NCBI GenBank assembly: GCA_012934845.2
Contig: WNNJ02000948.1
Location: 45,674-109,673 of the forward strand
Length of the DNA stretch: 64,000 bases
Direction: 5' to 3'
DNA from: Pomphorhynchus laevis
Lineage: Eukaryota > Acanthocephala > Palaeacanthocephala > Echinorhynchida > Pomphorhynchidae
Shown here: positions 60,101 through 64,000 of the stretch, in pieces
Layout: the number at the start of each line of letters is the position of its first letter
How positions within the stretch are numbered: the first letter of the stretch is position 1
Program-made: the position numbers and the translations under genes
Notes under the pieces: model-generated
The model's input: only the letters and a program-made list of their open reading frames with translations
Database searches by the model: none
What the model was told of the DNA's origin: nothing

Positions 60101-61179
60101 TTATTATAAGATCAATGTATTGCCTTCTTAGACTGCTTGATTTATAAAGAGAAGAGTGATGCTTGGTAAACAACGCTGTATGAGAAGTTGCACGTTGTTA
60201 AGTGGCCATTCTCCAAAGGTAAAAACCTTTGAAGAATGGTCACTGTTGCATGCGACTTATTTTTTACTTTCTTTACTTACTTTTTATTTTTTATCTTTAT
60301 TTTTACTTATTTTTACTTATTTTTTAATTTTTTAATTTTTTATTCTATAAATTTTAAAATTTAAAGATTTAACTGATTCGAAAAAGTTAAAATAAAAAGC
60401 TGAAATTAAAAATTTAGAGCATAAATTTGTACTTTCTGTGCGAAGATTACAAACTAAAAGTACAATTGATAGACGAAATGTTTGTTTAATAAAACAAATA
60501 ATTAATACCAAAGTAAATATAATTGAATATTAAAGTTAATATTATTTATTATATAAGTAAATAATATTATTAATATTATGATAATAAATAATATAACATT
60601 ATAAATATAATTTATACCTTTTTCAAATAATAAAATTATTTTTTAACTATTAATTTAAAATAATTTCAATTAAAATGTTTGATAATAATAAATTTTACTG
60701 TACTATGTTATACCCTTTTTGGCAGAAAAATACATCAAAAATATTAAAAATATTGTAACGTTTATATAATATTAACAATTTTAGGTAAAATATTCTCCTG
60801 AAAATTTTGATTTTCTTGGAGCAAGTCACAATGAAATGTTTACTCGAAAATTTATAATCACCGCTCTGTTATTTGTTTTGGATCTACATATGCTGCATGT
60901 TTCCGGCCGTCATAATTTTTATTGTACGGCGTTGGGGCTTCGTCTATCTTCATAATGCCGTAATCTTTACCCTCTGGATGATATGTAGCGATAATATTCA
61001 TTTCGTCAAACCTAAATGATCTTCGTCTAAACATATTGAATTTAAATTAAAAAATCCATTCGATTTGCGTACCGATCTTGATTTGTACCTATTTCAAATT
61101 GGTTAACTTTTCGAAGTATACCTTTCTTTGGTGCAAGCAGACATTCTTGTTGAGCATTTTTCAACTGTTGGTGGTCCAT
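51182..61179 (-). CDS. PPP1R2: PPP1R2, protein phosphatase 1 inhibitor-2 (4 exons)
   Basis: Minus-strand exons: 61073-61179, 60862-61026, 52607-52695 and 51182-51291; 156 residues, phases all consistent. It starts [20 protein letters not shown] with the PP1-binding KGILR motif (residues 19-23; KGILK in human). Exon 2 has [18 protein letters not shown] and [12 protein letters not shown], the conserved inhibitor-2 core. The last exon has [20 protein letters not shown] and the acidic FDDEE end, matching the FEMKRKLHYNE helix that occupies the PP1 active site. Human inhibitor-2 is 205 residues; the central acidic linker is shorter here. It regulates PP1 in cytoplasm and nucleus. Intron 2 (8.2 kb) contains the minisatellite and an RTE LINE. 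An acceptor-like TTATTTCAG lies 9 nt before the ATG. Confidence 0.95.
51582..51880 (+). repeat. Tandem duplication of about 148 bp in PPP1R2 intron 3
   Basis: Two head-to-tail near-identical copies (51582-51729 and 51730-51880) starting taattatttaaaaatatatc and ending with the phrase cattcgtacatctacattttt. Only about two substitutions separate them. A more distant relative of the flanking sequence is at 52030-52160. It is non-coding. Confidence 0.8.
53370..53510 (-). repeat. Diverged copy of the 61.7-61.9 kb fold-back repeat
   Basis: It contains gtaaccaaccaaagaccaga, then caacgtttcgatcctcact, which is the same order as aaccaaccagaagaccaa and caacgttttgatcctcagt at 61715-61775. It lies immediately before the minisatellite. 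On the minus strand it reads GATCGAAACGTTG, a hammerhead-like stem II and GAAA strand. Confidence 0.55.
53514..56760 (+). repeat. 14-bp minisatellite, about 3.2 kb (CCAGCACATACAAG family)
   Basis: Over 200 head-to-tail units of the type ccagcacatacaag. Variant units are grouped in blocks: ...cattcaag (about 54411-54722 and 54865-55117), ...catattag (about 55651-55860 and 55979-56185), a 13-bp ...catttag block (about 55861-55978), ...cttacaag (about 56269-56360) and ...catatttg (56579-56757). The array opens with an inverted unit, a perfect 22-bp palindrome at 53514-53535. As 14 is not a multiple of 3 and the unit lacks stops, long open frames exist in all plus frames (up to 745 codons) and on the minus strand. 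They are artefacts. It lies in PPP1R2 intron 2. Confidence 0.95.
57009..57692 (+). pseudogene. RTE LINE, endonuclease domain
   Basis: 227 codons. Motifs: [19 protein letters not shown] (Asn), [10 protein letters not shown] (catalytic Glu), [23 protein letters not shown] (Asp/Asn), [26 protein letters not shown]. These are the APE-type endonuclease blocks typical of the RTE clade. The frame is lost near 57690, before the last SDH-type block (HRPVVTTL in another frame), and the linker to the RT (57690-58340) is read only in pieces. Confidence 0.85.
58348..59826 (+). CDS. RTE LINE, reverse transcriptase domain and C-terminus
   Basis: 492 codons, uninterrupted. RT blocks in order: [66 protein letters not shown] (palm Asp), [30 protein letters not shown] (catalytic Asp pair), [25 protein letters not shown]. 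The C-terminal part is [28 protein letters not shown] and [18 protein letters not shown]. This is the standard RTE domain order. The domain itself looks intact although the full ORF is broken upstream. It is not a host gene and lies in PPP1R2 intron 2 on the opposite strand. Confidence 0.9.
   Translation: MPITAIEVEIALHKIKSAKATGPDDVASEFWKSSVRDSTRWLVQFFNKIIQEKELPLDWRRSTTVPIWKQKGNPADCSNNRPIRLISHTLQILEHVINDRIRSIVKISSNQCGFVKNCGTIDAIYALRLLLEKHREKQKDIYCAFLDLEKAFDRVPHEVICYALRFHLVPEEIAEWVKLIYNGSTSRVCTTVGYTDDFPITVGVHQGSALSPLLFILVMDAISNNLNRQFPWTILYADDVMLASVDKDDLQQQINSWGNRLKQFGLRLNARKTEYLTTNMNDDQPLQFGKHTLHRTTTFKYLGSTIAADGILHAEVSNRINTAWMKWRSATGILCDSKIKDRLKSKIYKTLIRPVVLYGAECWAISKYEERKVAAMETKMLRWTAGKTLKDHVRNEKIRDRFGVVPIIEKLREKRLQWYGHVIRASEHQPSNSFVAVTVDGKRPIGRPKLRWMDVIRHDLISFGLETKDAINRTKWRQLSKVADPVPTQERR
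59843..59955 (+). repeat. Minisatellite remainder after the RTE insertion
   Basis: Units of the catatttgccag type continue straight after the LINE and then decay (catagccagta, catagtcagca, cataaaccagca). From 59956 to 60860 the PPP1R2 intron is AT-rich. The only feature there is a short hairpin at about 60206-60240 (cattctccaaaggt with acctttgaagaatg). Confidence 0.85.
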
Positions 61180-61425
61180 TGATTATTTCTGAAATAAAAT
61201 TTATTTCTCATAAGCGATCAAATAATGAAGAAACATGTTACATAAAAATAAAAAATGTACAACATTATAAAATAAATTATAAATTAGTTATAATTTATAA
61301 CTAACAATAACTACATTATAAAATAGCTACCTATTTGTGTAACTATATTACCGGACGTACTAAAAAGTCCAATAAAAAGTCCTGCTGAGAAACTGTTTTT
61401 ATCCTGTATTACTTATTATGAAGTG

Positions 61426-61428
<3 letters not shown>

Positions 61429-61503
<75 letters not shown>

Positions 61504-61558
61504 ATGGTGTTGCTTGATAGACTGGACTTCGATTCACGACTTTCAGTCACCATGTCAC

Positions 61559-61621
<63 letters not shown>
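61429..61621. repeat. Two (TA)n tracts
   Basis: Pure TA dinucleotide runs at about 61429-61501 and 61562-61620, separated by 60 bp of unique sequence. They can fold as cruciforms and are prone to length change. Confidence 0.95.
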
Positions 61622-61622
<1 letters not shown>

Positions 61623-61644
61623 TTGAATATTATATATAAGGTGT

Positions 61645-61955
61645 GGTTTTTGTAGCTGCAGGTTGGGATCCATCATGGATGCTTTCATATGTATTTGTAA
61701 AATGTTTAATTAAAACCAACCAGAAGACCAAGTGTGTTTTATTTTATTACAACGTTTTGATCCTCAGTAGGATCTTCTTCAAGTTAAATCAATAATTGTA
61801 CGTAGTTAATTTAACTTGAAGAAGATCCCACTGAGGGTCAAAACGTTGTAAAAAAATAAAACACACTTGGTCTTCTGGTTGGTTTAAATTAAACATTTTA
61901 AAAATATATATGAAAGCATCCATGATGGATCACAACTTGCAGCTACAAAATAGCT
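61645..61955. repeat. Fold-back repeat with hammerhead-like stems
   Basis: Arms of about 150 bp (61645-61795 and 61803-61955) are inverted copies: aaccaaccagaagaccaag with cttggtcttctggttggttt, and atccatcatggatgctttca with its complement. Each arm, read outward from the centre, contains CTTGAAGA, a GATCC...GGATC or GATCC...GGGTC hairpin and AAAACGTT, which resembles a decayed small hammerhead (CUGANGA, stem II, GAAACGUU). A diverged single copy is at 53370-53510. Confidence 0.6.
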
Positions 61956-62108
61956 CCGTTAGAGCGAAACGCGTATACCGTTGTTGAAGTTTGTCGTCAC
62001 ACATAGGATGACTGGGCATACGTAGCGACTTTGAATATTGCGAGAATAATTCGGTTCTATTTCTTGATCTGATGAGGATATATAGAATGCTGCCTGGTGT
62101 TTATGCCT
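61955..62108 (+). repeat. Direct repeat with RAGCGAAACG motif, copy 1
   Basis: About 150 bp repeated at 62418-62590 with few changes; the shared start is cgttagagcgaaacg and a shared later phrase is gatctgatgaggatatatag. It is preceded by GCTCcgttaGAGC and GAAA, a stem and GAAA pair like hammerhead stem II, but without CUGANGA in this copy. It is non-coding. Confidence 0.75.
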
Positions 62109-62417
62109 CTTCATGAGGAAAACATATTGATTTATTTACAAGTACACCATTGTGTATCCCAGGGCAGGTGTAACAACAAATTATATTTTATATATTTGTA
62201 CACTTTAAAGTGTCCCTATAAAACAACATTTCTATTAAAAGTAATTCAGTGCATGATGCATGGTTAAACCGCAATACGCACTGCCATGCACAGAGCTTAT
62301 GCTAAATTTCTTCTGATGATTCAGATTAAGGGTAGTTCTGTTTTTCGAGCTTTAAATATTGTTTAAGCGTGTGTTAAGGTGCCTATGGATGATTATTAAA
62401 GTCAATGTACTGATAGG

Positions 62418-62590
62418 CTTCGTTAGAGCGAAACGTGTATACCGTTGTTGAAGTTTGTCGTCACACAAAGGATGACTGGGCATACGTAGCGACTTTGAAT
62501 ATTGCGAGAATAATTCGGTTCTATTTCTTGATCTGATGAGGATATATAGAATGCTGCCTGGTATTTATGCCTCTTCATGAGGAAAACATA
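62418..62590 (+). repeat. Direct repeat with RAGCGAAACG motif, copy 2
   Basis: The partner of 61955-62108. Just before it lies CTGATAG (62410-62416), then the GCTT/GAGC stem and GAAA (62430-62433), so this copy keeps a mutated CUGANGA element in standard order. It ends in the (TA)n-flanked palindrome region. Confidence 0.7.
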
Positions 62591-62657
62591 GTGAAATGTT
62601 TTCCTCATAGTGAAAACAAGGATCCCAAGCTGTAGTTCAAATAACCCTATTGATACT

Positions 62658-62659
<2 letters not shown>

Positions 62660-62731
<72 letters not shown>
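62660..62731. repeat. (TA)n tract
   Basis: A pure TA run of about 70 bp that abuts the left arm of the 62731-63589 palindrome. Confidence 0.95.
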
Positions 62732-62735
<4 letters not shown>

Positions 62736-63196
62736 AGAGTTCAAATCGAGCATATTCTTCAGTCTGCAAACTTTCGTCACTCCTAGACGGTCATGTGATA
62801 GCCGGCAGCCATCGTCAGTAAGATGAACTATCACACGCCGTTTCGGCTGCCTCTGTGACATTGTGAAAATGCATTTCCGACATCTAGCTTAAATTGTTGG
62901 TAGCGTTAGCTCTTAAATCCAACAATTTGCAATGCAGACCATCATAAACAACCAGAGGATCAAACTTTCGGATGCTTGACTGTAAGAAACCGAGATTGAG
63001 TGGATCAATTCTTTCTATGTAATCATAAAAGTTTCGTTTGAATCGGTATTGCTCGAGATTGCGAATAGCAATTCTTTCCGTATATTTAAGTAAGAGTTCA
63101 AATCGAGCATATTCTTCAGTCTGCAAACTTTCGTCACTCCTAGACGGTCATGTGATGCCGGCTATCACATGACCGTCTAGGAGTGACGAAAGTTTG

Positions 63197-63436
63197 CAGA
63201 CTGAAGAATATGCTCGATTTGAACTCTTACTTAAATATACGGAAAGAATTGCTATTCGCAATCTCGAGCAATACCGATTCAAACGAAACTTTTATGATTA
63301 CATAGAAAGAATTGATCCACTCAATCTCGGTTTCTTACAGTCAAGCATCCGAAAGTTTGATCCTCTGGTTGTTTATGATGGTCTGCATTGCAAATTGTTG
63401 GATTTAAGAGCTAACGCTACCAACAATTTAAGCTAG
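63197..63436 (+). pseudogene. Exon-like 79-codon frame of unknown protein (right arm)
   Basis: It follows TTTGCAG, a good splice acceptor, and runs open to a TAG. It begins TEEYARFELLLKYTERIAIR and continues NLEQYRFKRNFYDYIERIDP, then LNLGFLQSSIRKFDPLVV, with an amphipathic, protein-like composition. It has no ATG (the first codon of the open stretch is TTG). It could be a terminal exon of a host gene or the N-terminal part of a Penelope-like ORF, which would fit the hammerhead next to it. I do not recognise the family. The identical copy is at 62884-63123 on the minus strand. Confidence 0.45.
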
Positions 63437-63468
63437 ATGTCGGAAATGCATTTTCACAATGTCACAGA

Positions 63469-63543
63469 GGCAGCCGAAACGGCGTGTGATAGTTCATCTT
63501 ACTGACGATGGCTGCCGGCTATCACATGACCGTCTAGGAGTGA
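63469..63543 (+). ncRNA. Hammerhead ribozyme core, scrambled order (HH-6)
   Basis: In order: GGCAGCC (63469-63475), GAAA (63476-63479), CGG then TGTGATAG (63485-63492), TCATCTTA (63494-63501), CTGACGA (63502-63508; fits CUGANGA), GGCTGCC (63510-63516), CTATCACA (63519-63526), CCGT (63530-63533), cleavage base C (63534) and TAGGAGTGA (63535-63543). Stem II is 7 bp, stem III is 8+4 bp with an internal loop, stem I is 8 bp with one bulge, and the cleavage triplet is GUC. All core bases are present. The mirror copy is at 62777-62851 on the minus strand. Confidence 0.72.
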
Positions 63544-63653
63544 CGAAAGTTTGCAGACTGAAGAATATGCTCGATTTGAACTCTTACTTAAATATACGGA
63601 AAGAATTGCTATTCGCAATCTCGAGCAATACCGATTCAAACGAAACTTTTATG

Positions 63654-63654
<1 letters not shown>

Positions 63655-63728
<74 letters not shown>
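63655..63728. repeat. (TA)n tract
   Basis: A pure TA run. It interrupts the second direct copy of the exon-like frame at the codons for Tyr-Asp-Tyr. Confidence 0.95.
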
Positions 63729-63730
<2 letters not shown>

Positions 63731-63835
63731 TAGAATGTGTAAAACTGTGCTCCGGGAGCTAAAAAGCTTCAGTTTCATAATTGTAAATTTTGCCAAAAAC
63801 CGGAGTTCGATTACATGCAGAGCAGACTTCCTTAT

Positions 63836-63909
63836 CACTCCTAGACGATCTGATGGTAGCCGGCAGCACTCATCAGTAGGGTGAACTACCATCAGTCGTT
63901 TCGGCTGCC
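63836..63909 (-). ncRNA. Hammerhead ribozyme core, scrambled order (HH-7)
   Basis: Minus strand, 63909 to 63836: GGCAGCC, GAAA, CGA then CTGATGGTAG, TCACCCTA, CTGATGA (63876-63870), GTGCTGCC, CTACCATCAG, one A, TCGT, cleavage base C (GUC; 63844) and TAGGAGTG (63843-63836). Stem II is 6-7 bp, distal stem III is a perfect 10 bp, stem I is 7 bp with one bulge. Relative to HH-6, distal stem III changes on both strands and stem I changes with pairing kept. Confidence 0.7.
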
Positions 63910-63911
63910 TT

Positions 63912-63916
<5 letters not shown>

Positions 63917-64000
<84 letters not shown>
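63917..64000. repeat. (TA)n tract at window end
   Basis: A TA run with one interruption (ttaa at about 63945), continuing to the window edge. Confidence 0.95.

Larger units (their letters stand above)
62731..63589. repeat. Near-perfect palindrome, 426-bp arms, 7-bp spacer
   Basis: Position x pairs with 63320 minus x: arms 62731-63156 and 63164-63589. Each arm holds one 80-codon exon-like frame (62884-63126 minus, 63194-63436 plus, identical) and one scrambled-order hammerhead (62777-62851 minus, 63469-63543 plus). The sequence just right of centre (63164-63240) is repeated directly at 63520-63650. The left arm ends at a (TA)n tract. No differences between the arms were noticed. Confidence 0.93.

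Noticed and set aside
61423-61626. Poly(Tyr-Ile) frames over TA tracts, also at 62637, 63459 and 63584
   Set aside because: Translation of (TA)n; no gene.
61955-62590. Direct repeat pair tested as a further scrambled-order hammerhead
   Set aside because: A stem II and GAAA are present, but no arrangement gave all three stems with an acceptable cleavage triplet. Only a mutated CUGANGA is seen in the second copy.
63811-63835. Phrase ggagttcgattac considered as a tRNA-type B box
   Set aside because: No A box at a suitable distance and no cloverleaf; the match is too short.

Overview
This is a stretch of an AT-rich, intron-bearing animal genome, probably an invertebrate. The evidence is four metazoan genes split by GT-AG introns, several non-LTR retrotransposon families, a Penelope-like fragment, hammerhead-type ribozyme remnants, long (TA)n tracts and a large minisatellite. 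All four host genes have a splice-acceptor-like TTNCAG or TTTAG 1 to 12 nt before the start codon and no visible 5' exon. That would fit spliced-leader trans-splicing (flatworms, nematodes and some other phyla) or short unseen 5' UTR exons. I cannot name the species.

Layout. 1-13.25 kb is a transposon nest: a CR1-like RT remnant (+), a decayed L2/CR1-type LINE (-), a broken CR1-like LINE with a PHD-like ORF1 (5.06-8.95 kb, +), and an L2/CR1-type LINE with a complete 968-residue ORF2 (9.44-13.25 kb, -). 13.25-13.74 kb is a tandem pair of a 361-bp hammerhead-bearing repeat. 13.75-15.83 kb holds an inverted copy of part of the DCAF13 gene. 15.84-18.87 kb is a reverse transcriptase / PD-(D/E)XK nuclease element. 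21.5-29.5 kb is RSL24D1/RLP24 (+). 31.4-31.9 kb is mL62/ICT1 (+). 35.4-48.7 kb is DCAF13/SOF1 (+), whose largest intron carries the second arm of the inverted duplication. 51.2-61.2 kb is PPP1R2, protein phosphatase inhibitor 2 (-); its 8.2-kb intron 2 is filled by a 14-bp minisatellite split by an RTE LINE. 61.4-64 kb is a mosaic of (TA)n tracts, fold-back repeats and a 426-bp-arm palindrome with hammerhead cores.

Two host genes act in ribosome biogenesis (RSL24D1 in the 60S pathway, DCAF13 in the 18S rRNA/U3 processome), one is a mitoribosomal release factor, and one regulates PP1. Nothing suggests they are linked beyond being neighbours.

The most unusual signal is a family of hammerhead ribozyme cores in which all three strands, all three stems and the cleavage triplet are present, but the strands lie in a non-standard order: GAAA strand, then CUGANGA strand, then cleavage strand. 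Two divergent copies near 63.5 and 63.87 kb and one at 13.6 kb have different stem sequences that still pair. In this order one copy cannot fold alone, so the layout implies cleavage between tandem units or between molecules. Simpler, standard-order mini-hammerhead relatives also occur (45.3, 45.9 and 47.9 kb).
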